Assembly: GCA_003665825.1 (NCBI GenBank)
Contig: QPFY01000014.1
Location: forward strand, 124,001 to 188,000
DNA length: 64,000 nucleotides
Reading direction: 5' to 3'
DNA from: Microbotryum silenes-acaulis
Taxonomy: Eukaryota > Basidiomycota > Microbotryomycetes > Microbotryales > Microbotryaceae
Below, one piece after another: positions 11,879 to 23,209 of the stretch (positions are counted from its first letter, which is position 1; every line of letters begins with the position of its first letter). Under the pieces are notes generated by a model. It saw nothing but the letters and a program-made list of their open reading frames with translations. It had not been told where the DNA came from and searched no databases. Made by a program: the position numbers and the translations under genes.

Positions 11879-12710
11879 AACGAATCAACCGGTGTCTCAG
11901 TAGTGTCTAGGCTAATAAGGTGTTCACTGTTGGAAGACATTCATCCGAAGCAGAGCAGCTCTGTTTGACCAGATAAATCTCCTCTTCTCTCCGGGTGACC
12001 CAAAGTGGATGAATCGTGCGGAGTCACCGGTTAAGACAGGACGAGCGGCCTTGGATTGGATGGGAAGCAGTAATCACGCAACTCGCCACTGAACCCTGCT
12101 GAAGAGTACTGGATCATTGGTCGGTACCGGCCCTGATCTACTGGGCACGCGACGTGCTGCCGAGCGCCTAGTTGACGTGGCCCGAGCCGGATAGGAGTCG
12201 TTCGCTGGAGGGGCCTTGTCTCGGGGGCGGGGCCGTGCGCGGCGCGTCGCCCAGACATCACCGCGATCATGTCACGGGCCAACAAAATTGCACGCCGGTA
12301 GGAGCGATTAGGATAGTTATGCAGGTACGTACTCTGCCACCCGTAGATTGGGGGGCCTTGATCCCAATTATCAGGCCATTGTTTGGGGCAACTATTCTTA
12401 GCCTATCGCGCGCTGATCCCACTGCTGATCGAAAGGATGCCGGGCCGAATCGGTCGACAAGAGGTCCCGCCGGGCATCTCGATTCTCTGCCTTTCCTTCT
12501 CACACCCCTCGAGCAACAACCACTCGTTACCTAGTACCTACGAAGGCACTCCGCTTTGTAAGTCGCTTTTCCGGGGAGGTAGGGGGCAGCTGGCATTCAT
12601 AGCAGCTCAGGTACAGGGAAAGCTGGGGCCTTTCGCGAAGAAGCCCGAGGCACCCCGTCTTGGTGCCTGTTGATTTCAATCGCTAATCGAATTCGGGTTC
12701 CAACATCCAG

Positions 12711-12716
12711 CTTATC
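12711..12716 (-). promoter_or_regulatory. GATAAG core upstream of the first ammonium transporter
   Basis: CTTATC on the plus strand, that is GATAAG on the complement, 130-135 bases before the ATG at 12846. GATA factors that control nitrogen catabolite repression bind this core in fungi and typically act on MEP genes. A site in the same orientation and at a similar distance precedes the second copy. Confidence 0.45.
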
Positions 12717-12845
12717 TTTGCCGCGCGCCGCCCAGCCAGCGCCCAGTAATCAGTTCGGGCTCCCCTTCCCCTTCAGGCTTCTCCTCCGCTCTTTCTTTCT
12801 TCCTTCTCCACCCCACACCCAAAAAAACTTTGACTTCGTCTCATC

Positions 12846-15390
12846 ATGGTCAACGTTACGTACGATACAACAGGGACTCTTGTTGCCAATGTAGATGGCA
12901 CTGAGACCGTGTACAATGGCGGTGACATGGCATGGGGTAAGTCGAAGATTCATTCCCGCTTGGTCGATACGGCCACTGACGTGGTCGACGGCAACCCGGA
13001 CGGGAACCGAGCGCTGACATGCTAAAATCGCCTCGATTTTGTCGTCGCAGTGCTTGTCGCCGGTGTTCTCGTCATGATCATGGTGAGTGTGGTCCATATC
13101 CTTCCCGGTGTTCTCGGACGGAGATCGACACGAGCCACGCCGCGGAGGAATCGGGCCGAAGTTCACGCCGCTGACCATGCCTACGCCTATCCTCCCTCGT
13201 TCACTCGATGCACAGTCCCCCGGAGTCGGTTTCCTCTATTCTGGTCTTTTGCGTAGGAAGAACGCCTTGTCGATGATGATGCTCGGTGTCCTTGTGTGAG
13301 TTTCGTCGCTTTCTTCCACTCTTCTCTGATCCCAGTGGTTATCCGGGCTTCATCCCAACCGGGCCGCGGCGATGACACAGCTTCTGATTCGATGGCGATA
13401 GAGGTCTGGGCGGTTTCTGAGCTACTTACTACCAACGGCCCTTTAACACGAGACGATTCATCTTGTGAATGACAGTAGCTGAATTTCCGGCTGCAAATCT
13501 TGCATTGTGTACAGCTATGCGGTTATTACAATTCAATGGTTTTTTTGGGGCTACTCGTTGGCTTTTGTGAGTGCTGCTGTTGCCGCGTTTGGGTGGTCAA
13601 CTCTGTCCAGGCCGGGCTCTTCCCTCATTTCCTTGAATCTAGATATACAAAGCGCTGACACTCTTCTTTATTCTCGCTGTGAACCATTTTCTTCGTGCCG
13701 GGATACAGAGCAGCACCGGCAGTGCCTTCATCGGCGACTTGAAACACTTCGGCCTCATGAACGTCACGCTCGAACCATCCGCCGGCTCCTCCAAGATTCC
13801 TGCTCTGTTGTATTACTTCTACCAATCCATGTTCGCCACCGTGACTGTGGTTATTCTTGTTGGAGGTATCGCAGAACGTGCACGTATTCTACCGCTTCGT
13901 AAGTCGAAAAATTCGTTCGCGGACGGTGCGGGTCAAAAATTGATCGCCGTCGCTTGCTCGCCCCTTTACAGTCATTTTCTGCTTCTGCTGGGCCACCATC
14001 GTGTACGATCCTATTGCCAACTGGGTATGGAACCCCAACGGATGGCTCTACAAGCTCGGCGAGCTCGACTTTGCCGGCGGAGGACCCGTCCACATCACCT
14101 CGGTCAGTTTGTGGCGAGCCCCTGTTGGTGCAGAAGTCCCCGTTGTCCGTTGCTGACCCACGACGCTCTCTCACAGGGAACCGCTGGCTTTGCGTGGTCG
14201 CTCTACTTGGGCCGTCGTCGCGGTTACGGTACAGCCAAGCTCGCTTACCGCCCCCACTCGGTCTTCCAAATCATCCTCGGCACCGTCTTCCTCTGGTTCG
14301 GCTGGTTCGGCTTTAACGGTGGATCCGAACTCGCGATGAACTTGCGCGCAGTCCAGGCCTCGACTGTCACCAATATCGCTGCCGCTATGGGTGGAATCAC
14401 CTGGTTCGCGATGGATTGGTTCTACACCAAGAAGTGGTCTGCTGTCTCGATGTGCTCCGGTATCCTCGCTGGTCTCGTCGGCATCACCCCTGCGGCTGGT
14501 TATGTTGGCTCTCCCGCGGCGTTGGCCATTGGTTTCCTCACCGCAATTGCATGCAACTTTGGCACTGGCCTCAAAGTTCTGCTCGGAATCGATGATGCCG
14601 TCGACTCGTTCGCGCTCCACGCCATTGGCGGCTACTGCGGATCCGTCTTGACTGCGCTCTTCGCCGATAGCCGCGTCGCTGGATTTGATGGCTACACCGA
14701 GATTCCTGGTCAGTAATAGCAACTCTTTGATTAGTGCTTTGATTCGATCAGACTGACGCGTAAACGGGCATTGAACAGGCGGCTGGATCAACCACAACTA
14801 CATCCAGCTTGGGTGGCAACTCGCCGGAGCGACGACGATCATGGCTTACACCTTCGTCGTCACCTACCTGCTCCTCTTTGTCATCGACCACATTCCTGGC
14901 CTCAAACTCCGAGCTACTGAGGACATGGAGATTCTTGGTATCGACGAGACCGAGGTGAGTTTCCCGTGAAAGGCTGCACTGTTACAAAACTCTTGAGCAG
15001 CTCAACTGACTCGATCGACCCCCTTAATGCAATGCACTCAGCTCGGCGAGAACGCCTACGACTTTGGTGAGTCGAAAGCGTTCTAGACTTTTGGCATTCT
15101 TGAAAGCTGACCAGGATTGTCTCGATATTCACATCGCAGTCTTCCGCAACCGTGATCTTGAGAACGTGAGTTTCTGCTTCCGATAGAACATTATACGGCT
15201 GAGAGCCAAGTCTGACTGACCGTTCATCTACTGCACACCATAGCCCGAGGAATTTTCCGAATTGCACAACCGAGCAACTGGCGAAGACCTTAACCGTCAA
15301 GTGAGCCATCACTCGTCGTCGAGCCACAACAAGGACATCAAGTCGCCCCACTCCGCTGTCCCCGTGGCGGAGGAGAAATTGAGCGTTTGA
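12846..15390 (+). CDS. MEP2: ammonium transporter, Mep2-type (copy 1)
   Basis: Eleven exons (12846-12936, 13051-13082, 13216-13295, 13515-13566, 13709-13898, 13972-14102, 14177-14708, 14779-14954, 15042-15066, 15140-15165, 15244-15390) give 493 residues, the usual Amt/Mep/Rh length with eleven membrane helices. Diagnostic segments are [36 protein letters not shown] and [14 protein letters not shown]. The first pore histidine is in [13 protein letters not shown] and the second in FALHAIGG, so it keeps the twin-His pair typical of Mep2 rather than the Glu of Mep1/Mep3. The cytoplasmic tail is Ser/His-rich. It lies 1.5 kb upstream of a paralogue on the same strand; the two share intron positions near the C-terminus, but copy 1 has three more introns. 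Confidence 0.93.
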
Positions 15391-16902
15391 GACGGAATGT
15401 AGAGACCACTTCCACACCGACTCGCCGGCTTTGACCAGCGCTGTACACTCTGGCATATCCAACCACTTTCCCTCTCTCTCTGACCTAGCGTCGCTTGTGT
15501 TTCTACCAATCTTGCATCTGTTTTTTGGGGGTATTCTTTGTGCTTCCTATATTTACTTACACATATGCTCTTTCAGCCGATATCAGGACCAAGATACGAC
15601 TGTACGATCCCTTTGAACTCCACTGCGATCGTTCTGAGGCTCAGACGAAAGAAGTCTTGCGGATAGTGGCCCCGAAGAGTCGAGGATCGATCCATCTCTG
15701 CCTACAGGAAGTTGGTGAAGATTAGCAGGAAAGCGGCTTCTGGGTATTTGATCAAGAGCGCGCGTTTGTCCAGTGAAGCCTGGCGATACGTACCAATCGT
15801 GGAGCAAAGACCACGGTTGGATTATACGCTCTTCAGTCTCTTATTCAGGAGGCGGTTCGAGCGCTTCTTTCTCTTCCTCTCGTGGTGTGTAATACAACGC
15901 TTTACATGTCACATCCCAAATCCGGTTGTTTTTTATTTTATTTTTTTGCTTCCAGGGAAAACCACAATGCAATTGCCCTATGTACATAAGCCTACCGAGC
16001 AGGGTCGGCTCTGAAGGAGAGGGAGATGTCACCGAAGGTCAATGAGTTGGCGGGGTCACGGCGCTTTTAGTACGGTGGAGTGAAGCAAGAATCCGATGTA
16101 TTTAAAGTCTGCTTCAGCCTTTCGGAGGGCAGCAGCATGATGCATCGTATACTCCTGGTAGCAGAAGTATCAGCGGCATAGGACGGATCATTGACATCGG
16201 AGGGGTCGTCGGAACTCCGGTACGACTGCGGTCTCCGAACTGGAGGTCGGGTCCGCTTGCCTGAGGGTCATTTTGGAGGCCGCAATCGAGGAACTCTCTC
16301 GCTGTTCTGCATGTTTCGGACCAATCACCGAGCGTTGCTCACTGGACGGCCCGAAACCGCCAGGCGCCGGTGAAGACTCGCTCGACCGACGACGACAGAG
16401 AATGCCAAGGCGTGCCTGATCCTTTATCGCGCGCGTCCCCTCCCCCCGCCGCCTTTCGATAGCGCGCGATGTCAGGCGATTGCGGGCAGGAGGCGGCGCT
16501 TGTTTCGGGGCTCGAGCCTCTCGCCGAAGTCGAGTGTCCAAGTTGAATCACATGAGCCCTATCAGCTTCGCCCCCCTGATTGTTCCAGACAAGATCCCGT
16601 TATCAAGAGCTTTCCTCTCTCCCCACCGCTTGTGTGACTTTCCATTGGAACACAAGCCATCGCTCCAAAGGCAAGAAATTTAAGACTGCCAGTGATCAGC
16701 GCGTGAGTTCCGTATGGCCACTTTCGCAAGTCAGCGCCCGAGCCGCGGGCAGAGATCGCCCGCTCCAGAACATACTGAGTCGAGTCGACTTATCGTCCCG
16801 CCCGATTGATACGGGTGCTGATCACACGATTCTACGCCCTGCCCCTTTTTTCTTCACCCCAGTCTCCTTCACATTCTCTAAAAACAGGATCACTTCCTCG
16901 CT
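15391..16902. other. intergenic between the two ammonium transporter genes
   Basis: Terminator region of copy 1 and promoter of copy 2. No open frame has homology or a plausible splice model. The proximal part has a CTTATC core (16789-16794) and a further GATA at about 16805, then a pyrimidine-rich run up to the ATG. Confidence 0.5.
16789..16794 (-). promoter_or_regulatory. GATAAG core upstream of the second ammonium transporter
   Basis: CTTATC on the plus strand, 109-114 bases before the ATG at 16903. It has the same orientation and nearly the same spacing as the site before copy 1, which suggests shared GATA-factor control by nitrogen supply. Confidence 0.45.
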
Positions 16903-19071
16903 ATGGTCAATATCAGCTACGATGCCTCGGGATCTCTGGTCTCCATCTACGACGTGACCGCGTACGATTCCTCTGCTGGCGCCGAGGGCGTCGCCGTTTA
17001 CAACAATGGCGACATGTCTTGGATTTTGACCGCCGCGGTGAGCCCTCGTTCCGTCCTGTCGAGGCAATGACCAGACAACTAATCATGCTCTGCTTCGTGC
17101 TACAATAGGTACTGGTTATGATCATGGCCGCTGGTATCGGGTATCTTTACTCCGGCCTTCTCAGACGGAAAAACGCGCTGTCAATGCTCATGCTTTCGAT
17201 GGTAGTCTACTCGGTCGGTGCAATCCAGGTGAGCGATTGATCACTTTTTAGGATCTTATATCTAGTAGCTGACACTGTAGAGACCTATAGTGGATGTTCT
17301 GGGGCTACTCGCTCGCGTTCGGCGAAGGCTCAATGTTCATCGGCAATCTCAAGCACTTCGGCCTCATCAACGTCCTCGACGCTCCTTCTGTCGGCTCGTC
17401 CAAGATCCCAGCATTGTTGTTCTGCGCCTACCAGTCGATGTTCAGTTCCGTGACAGGTGTTATTGTTATTGCGGGCTTTGCGGAGCGAGCAAGAATTCTC
17501 CCGATCATGATATTCACGTTCGTGTGGTCCACGCTCGTCTACGACCCCGTCGCTTGCTGGACTTGGAACGCGACCGGGTGGGGATTCCAAAAGGGCGTTC
17601 TGGACTTTGCCGGTGGAGGACCTGTGCACATGACTTCGGGAACTGCGACATTCGTCGTATCGTACTACCTTGGCCGCCGACGCGGTTATGGAACGGCCAA
17701 GCTCGCATACCGCCCGCACTCGGTCTCGCACGTCGTTCTCGGTACCGCCTTGCTTTGGTTCGGATGGTTCGGCTTCAACGGTGGTTCCGAGCTCGCCATG
17801 AACTTGCGTTCCGTTCAAGCGGCCCTGATCACAAACTTGGCTGCGGTAAGCTCTTGTTGCTTTCCTCTGGCGCGCCGCGCATCCTATTATCGTCGCGTTC
17901 TTTTGGCGACCAGCCCTCCCTCTTTCCCTCTTTCCCTCGCCTCCCCGGTCCCCGTTCCTGCCCCCCACAAAGTTGAATTGTGCCCATACCTCCCAAATCA
18001 TCCTTCACTTGCATCTCCGTCCGTACCCCTACGGACTTTGAACGCGATCGCTGACCTCGTCTCTGTCCTCCTCATCACGAATTGGCTGCGCAGGCAATGG
18101 GCGGCTTGACCTGGATGATGCTGGACTACTACCACACGGGCAAATACTCTGCTGTCGCGCTCTGTTCTGGTATCGTTGCCGGCCTCGTCGGCATCACCCC
18201 TGCGGCCGGATACCTCGGTGCCCCTGCCGCGCTGGCCGTCGGCTTCGTTACGGCGATCGTGTGCAACTTTAGCACGGGACTCAAGGTCTTGTTGGGCGTC
18301 GATGATGCGGTCGATGGGTTCGCGCTTCACGGTATCGGCGGTTTCACCGGGGCGATCCTGACTGGTAAGTCTTATTTCTCAGACTTCTTTCTTCATTGCA
18401 AATACTAACTCTAGACCCTCTTCCATTCGCAGGCTTCTTTGCCGATTCGCGCGTCGCCGGTTTCGACGGCTACACCGTCATCGCGGGCAAGTTCAGCCTA
18501 AAATTCGTTTACCCGTCTTCCCAAACTCAATTTCACTCCTCTCTTGTCCCAGGTGGTTGGATCAACAAGCAGTATAAGCAAATGGGGTGGCAACTCGCGG
18601 GCGCGTTGGCGATCATCACCTGGACCGCGGTCTTGACCTATATCATCCTCTTTGCGATCGACCACATCCCCGGTCTACACTTCCGCGCGACGGAGGATCA
18701 GGAGATTTTGGGCATTGATGAGACCGAGGTGGGTTTCGGTTGCTGTGGATGGGTTTTTATCATCGAGACAACGGTGCTGATTCTTCAAATCTATCGTGTC
18801 TATCCTTCTCTCCAGTGCGGCGAAACGGGCTACGACTTTGGTACGTCTTCTTCAGACCCAAATGCTGCCTTGTTTTGATCCGTTCTAATATCTCCCTTAC
18901 CCCCGAACAGTCTTCATGCGCCGCGACCTCGAATCACCCGAAGACGTCGACGCGCTCAACAACGGCGCGTCGTCGACACTGAGTCGGTCCTCGTCCGGTT
19001 CCAACGCCAAGGTCCCCGCCGAGAAGGCCCCTCTCGGAACGGCCGAGACGTTGCCGATTCAAACGATCTAA
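16903..19071 (+). CDS. MEP2: ammonium transporter, Mep2-type (copy 2)
   Basis: Eight exons (16903-17037, 17109-17228, 17291-17845, 18094-18364, 18433-18486, 18553-18728, 18816-18840, 18911-19071) give 498 residues. It is a clear paralogue of copy 1: [38 protein letters not shown] with the first pore histidine, [10 protein letters not shown] and FALHGIGG with the second. The N-terminus carries about ten extra residues, and the tail ends in a Ser-rich region. The intron at 18487-18552 has a GC donor (GCAAGT), is exactly 66 bases and has no in-frame stop, so retaining it would add 22 residues before GGWINKQ. The 248-base intron at 17846-18093 is long for this window. Tandem copies may differ in affinity or regulation; the sequence does not show which. 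Confidence 0.93.
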
Positions 19072-19417
19072 CGCCCCATCTCCTCTCCTTTCGATGTGTT
19101 CTACTCCCTTATCGCACTCCGGCTTTCTTCGGTGTCAGTGTTTATGCCCCTTTCAGTTTTCCGCGTCTATTAGTCTCGCACCAGGTTTGGGGGGGGGGGG
19201 TTATTCGGCCCCCTGTCCCTTTCCCGTCTTTGTCGTGGACTGTTCTGTTGAAATCCCCCATAGAAAGTGCTCTCTTAATTGGTCTATTACCCTGTACTTT
19301 CCGTTTGAACATCGAGAGTTGGACTCGCGTGCGACGTTGTTGAATGAGGCTTTGGGTGGACCTAATCCCGCGGGGTTTCATTCAGAAGGGTGTCATGTCA
19401 CTTGAACCAAAGCTCTA
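19072..19417. other. convergent 3-prime region with a G12 run
   Basis: Between the stops of the second ammonium transporter and Sem1, which face each other. It contains a run of twelve G at 19189-19200 and no gene. Confidence 0.6.
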
Positions 19418-19963
19418 CTACAGCTGCATCTGATCCTGTTTCCTCAATTGTTCCCTGTGAGACCCGGAAAACAACCAAGCCCATCAGCACGCGAACGCAC
19501 AAGTGTCGCCCCACCTCACCTCCATTCCACGATCCCCTTTCCCCCTGGCACTAGACTCACCTGAGCGCGACGGAAAAGTCGTCCTCGACGTCATCGTCGT
19601 CCCAATTGTCCTGCCACAGCGAATCGAGCCCTTGCTTCTGCTGCTGTTGTTGCGCCTCCGTTCCTGCCGCTGCTGTTGCTGCTGCTGCCCCGCCGGCACC
19701 TGTTTGGGCGGATTTGGGTGCGAGTACGTTCGAATACGTCGCCGAGTCATCCCAATCTGGACACGAGATGTAATGGAATGATCAGGGACGGTATAGAGAA
19801 CAAAAGTGATGGGGTATGACTGACCCTGTGAAGCGAATTCCTCAAACTCGTCGTCCTCGTGCAAGGCCGGGAGTTGGTCCAACGGGGGGGAAGTCGATGC
19901 GGCTGCGGCGGCTGGTGTTGTTTGGGCATCTTTGGAAGTGGACGAAGGGGAGGTGCCGGACAT
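19418..19963 (-). CDS. SEM1: 26S proteasome lid subunit Sem1/Dss1
   Basis: Exons 19825-19963, 19561-19756 and 19418-19454 on the complement give 123 residues. Sem1 is an intrinsically disordered acidic protein that tethers lid subunits Rpn3 and Rpn7 and also serves in mRNA export (TREX-2) and, in animals, with BRCA2. The two acidic, Trp-containing boxes are present: HEDDEFEEF...DWDDS and LWQDNWDDDDVEDDFS, followed by the short C-terminal helix ALREQLRKQDQMQL coded by a 37-base last exon. The region between the boxes is longer than in yeast and holds Ala and Gln runs, while the N-terminus is Ser/Thr/Ala-rich. It is divergent to a pyroglutamyl peptidase gene, with 324 bases between the two ATGs. 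Confidence 0.92.
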
Positions 19964-20287
19964 GGTGGAGAGGAGGTGATGGTCGTGAGCACGCAAGGAA
20001 TGGGTTGATGACGCGTCGTTGGGTGGTGGGTGGCTGAGCTTGGGATTCGATTCGGTGACGCTTGCAAGCGGTGAGATGGACGCCGTGGCTTGGAGAGTTA
20101 ACTAGGTCGGTCGTGCCAAGTGTGGTGGTCAACGGTGGAGGCTGGTTGGGGTGTAGAAGGAGGCGAGAGAGAGCACCGACCAAACTAAAATCGTCCGCTG
20201 TCGTCGGCTGGGCGTAGTGCTGGCGCTCGGACCTCGTCCTCTCTCTGCCTCCTGTCACCTACCGCCAGCCAAGTCAAGCTCTTCAAA
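19964..20287. other. divergent promoter region, SEM1 / pyroglutamyl peptidase
   Basis: A 324-base head-to-head region with no gene of its own. No specific element was recognised. Confidence 0.5.
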
Positions 20288-21362
20288 ATGACCCCGATCC
20301 CAGCCAATGACCACTCGAACAAATCCAAGCCCTTTCATGTCCACATCACGGGCTTTGGAGTGAGTCCATCTACCCTGTCTCGAGAGGATCCCACTCGACT
20401 TCCCCACTTTAACATCATGTCATCCCATCGCACTGACATCCCGGATCCATCGTGTGCAGCCGTTCGGAGAACACACGATCAACCCTTCGTGGCAAGCGGT
20501 GAAACAGCTGCACCAGACCACACTCGATTCGCGCCCTGCCCCCCTCGCTGCATCCTCCTCGCGGAGCAAGTCCTCGATCACCGCCACTTCCCCGCCCTCA
20601 TCGAACGGATCATCATCGACCCGACCCATTCAACTCACCTCGACCCTCATCCCCGTCACCTACGCCTCCTCCCTCTCCATCGTTCCCCAAGTGCACACCA
20701 CCTCGACGGGGCCCAAGCCCGATCTCATCATCCACGTCGGTGTCGGCGCCCCTTATTCCCTGACCCTCGAAGCTCTCGCGCGCAAAATCAGCTATGACAA
20801 ACCCGATGTCGACCAAACCTATGCGCCATTGGACCACGAGACAGGCTATCGAGGTTTTACCGGGTTGGGCGAGGTCTTTGATCGGTCGGACGAGGTATTG
20901 CATTCGAGAATCGACGTGGACAAGGTTTTGCGAGCCAGTCGAGGTGACGGGGGTGGGGTCGAGTTTTTGAGGATCAGCAAGGATGCCGGTAAGTCTCCCT
21001 TAACGAGTGGGATGCTTCTCACTGATGTGTTATTCCTTAGGCCTCTTCCTATGCGAGTTCACTTTTTACGCCTCATTGGCCTGGGCCAAATTCCTGGCGA
21101 CAACACATTCCAACGACGTCGAGACCGCTCGGCGCGATGTCGACAGGGACGTTCCCAACGAAAAGCGCCCAGAAACACCCGTACAATTCATACATGTACC
21201 ACCGTGGGTACTTTCCCAAATTCCAGGACGGTGCATGTCGCGGGAAGCTGACTGGGCTCCCTGCACGTCTTCGACAGCGTCGAATTGCCTTATTCCCTTC
21301 CCGAATTGACGCAAGCTTTGCGGATCATCATTTGGGCCATCGTCAACGAGGGCGGGTTATAG
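20288..21362 (+). CDS. pyroglutamyl-peptidase I (peptidase family C15)
   Basis: Exons 20288-20359, 20460-20988, 21041-21203 and 21278-21362 give 282 residues. The enzyme removes N-terminal pyroglutamate from peptides in the cytosol. The start HITGFGPFGEHTINPSW is the hallmark of the family. IIHVGVGAPYSLTLE contains the region of the catalytic Glu, GLFLCEFTFYASL the nucleophilic Cys, and FIHVPP the catalytic His; all three can be seen. It is longer than bacterial enzymes (about 215) because of a Ser-rich insert after residue 40 and an Asp-rich insert before the His. The last intron was placed by a GTGGGT donor, CTGAC branch and GACAG acceptor, which restores the usual PxELPYSLPELTQALRIII end. 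Confidence 0.88.
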
Positions 21363-21566
21363 TTTTATTCATCCGTAGATTGATGGGTGCAAATTCACCC
21401 GCGCACGAGTATGCTCATTCGTTAAAATTTCAACAAGGAGAGACCGTCAGACCAAAGAACAAAACATGATCTTGAGAACGAACAAGATGGAACCCCGTAT
21501 GGCCCCGCAACAAGACAAAACCAAAACACACCCGAGACCCCTCATAAAACATATGCCACCCTCCCC

Positions 21567-22600
21567 CTACTTGTTGACAACCTCCTTCTCACTCTTATAC
21601 TCCTCCTGGCCCATCCTCCCCGCCGAAGTCTTGGTCTTGGCACTATCGATGGGCACCAGGATGGACTTCCAACGATCGCCTTCTTCGCTGCGAGTTCCTT
21701 CGGGATCGATCTCGTTGAGTTGACGGAAGATGTTGGCCATCGTATTGCCTGAAGGGTCGTGGTTGACGTAGATGCCGTCAAAGCCACCTTCTTTGACCTG
21801 AAGGTTGGGGTTAGGACGTTCTTGGATCAATCATTCGGTAATCAAAGAAAGGGGCGGTCTATTCTCTTCCCAAGCCGAAAGCAACTCACGACAAACATTT
21901 CGTGCCAAATCTCATAACCACGATCCTCATACCCACCGAGGTTGTAATAATCCGTCCACACCTTGGAGTGTAACGGGCCCCGCGCAAACTTCCACAAATC
22001 CTCCTTGCTCCTAAACACGGCGACGGCCTTGAGTTTGTTGTTTCTCCATTCGGACGTGCCGAGGTACATGTCGACGTTGAGCAAACCCGAGTCGGGGTCG
22101 GCGGACAATTGGGCCCACATCTCGCTGAACGCCTTGCCCAACTTTTTCGAATTCGATGAGAAACGACCAAAGGGTCCATGGAAACGGGCACCGATCATGA
22201 AGATGACAAATTCGGGAGATTGGACGCGACCGGTCGTGGGATCTTCTTCACCTCCTGGCATGCGGGCCATCCATTTACCTGGCATGACGCGATCATGTTC
22301 AGGGGACGTGCTCAGACCGTAATGAATCATGGTTGGTTTGACCCATGGCGCGAGAATGAGGAGCAGCGGTAAGACCCACTTGGTCCACCACCACGTCGGA
22401 GGGGATACTAGGGTGACGAGGTATTGCAACAAGGCGCCCAAGCCGAGGAAGGTCGTTAAGGGGATCGTGTCTTTGAGCATCGCCAGGCCCATCTGCGGGC
22501 TCGGACACCGGCTCGTTCCATACGTCGCCTTGGGACGGCTCGAGTACGTCTTCTGGTAGGGGTGGTCCGGGGAGATCGAATGTGCGGGTGAGTTGGCCAT
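21567..22600 (-). CDS. DUF4188-like membrane protein with a ferredoxin-like (monooxygenase-type) fold
   Basis: Exons 21890-22600 and 21567-21797 on the complement give 315 residues. Two hydrophobic helices near residues 45-90 (LTTFLGLGALLQYLV; WVLPLLLILAPW) are followed by a globular region with FVIFMIGARFHGPFG, SEMWAQLSADPDSGLL, FRSKEDLWKFA and W(T)DYYNLGGYEDRGYEIWHE. This pattern is that of fungal DUF4188 proteins, which are related to small antibiotic-monooxygenase-like folds and to some heme dehydratases. No enzyme activity can be assigned. The intron is phase 0 with a GTGAGT donor. Confidence 0.7.
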
Positions 22601-23209
22601 GGTTGGGGTCGTGGACTGTGGATCTGGGGAGGCGTCATTTCGGGTCAGCTGTCAGGGCGCGGAGTCTCGAGGGTGGGCCCCACTCACCTTTACCGGGGTC
22701 GGGAAGGCCTTCGAGATGCTTGTGCAAGCAAGTGTCAAGGATTGCACGCGACTTCAGATTTAGGTGGGGATGCAAGTCCTTGCGTGAACGAAATATTTTC
22801 GATGACCAAAGAGATGATGGAAGGCGCAGAAGAAGCGGGGAAACAGGTGCGCACATTAAGAGCCCGAGGCGCGGCTCAGCGCCGGCGGGCTTCGGCCATC
22901 GTGCAACGCAGCTCGTGATATGCTCGCGATGGTCCCAAGAAGGTCCTGTCGAAGCGACGGATTTGGGAAAGTTGACGCTAACTCGAGAGTCAAAATAGAC
23001 AATCCGGTGCTCGGAATCCTCGGATAACACGTGAGTCGAGGCTGAAGACTTTGGCTTCAGCTCAACTTCGTTTTGCAGCTTTAGAGGCCTAAGCTTTTAG
23101 TAATTTCATGGGATTATGTGTGTTTTGCAATTGCTTCATTGCGGCCATATACGCTGTCTTAGGAAACCTATCTCATGTATTCAACTTCCCTCGCTGACAC
23201 ACTTCGCTA
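22601..23209. other. intergenic, no gene recognised
   Basis: Upstream region of the DUF4188-like gene and downstream region of the first secreted-protein gene. Several short frames exist, none with a plausible splice model or motif. Confidence 0.5.

Larger units (their letters stand above)
9571..12845. other. 3.3 kb stretch without a convincing gene
   Basis: About 9685-9800 is A-rich and low in complexity. About 10395-10460 carries imperfect direct repeats of CAGTTCGGT/CATTTCGGT units. An open frame of 212 codons lies on the complement at 11240-11878 but resembles nothing I know. GATA cores occur at about 11635 and 11970, and a CTTATC at 12711. A pyrimidine-rich tract precedes the transporter ATG. 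No tRNA, rRNA or transposase features were recognised. Confidence 0.5.
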
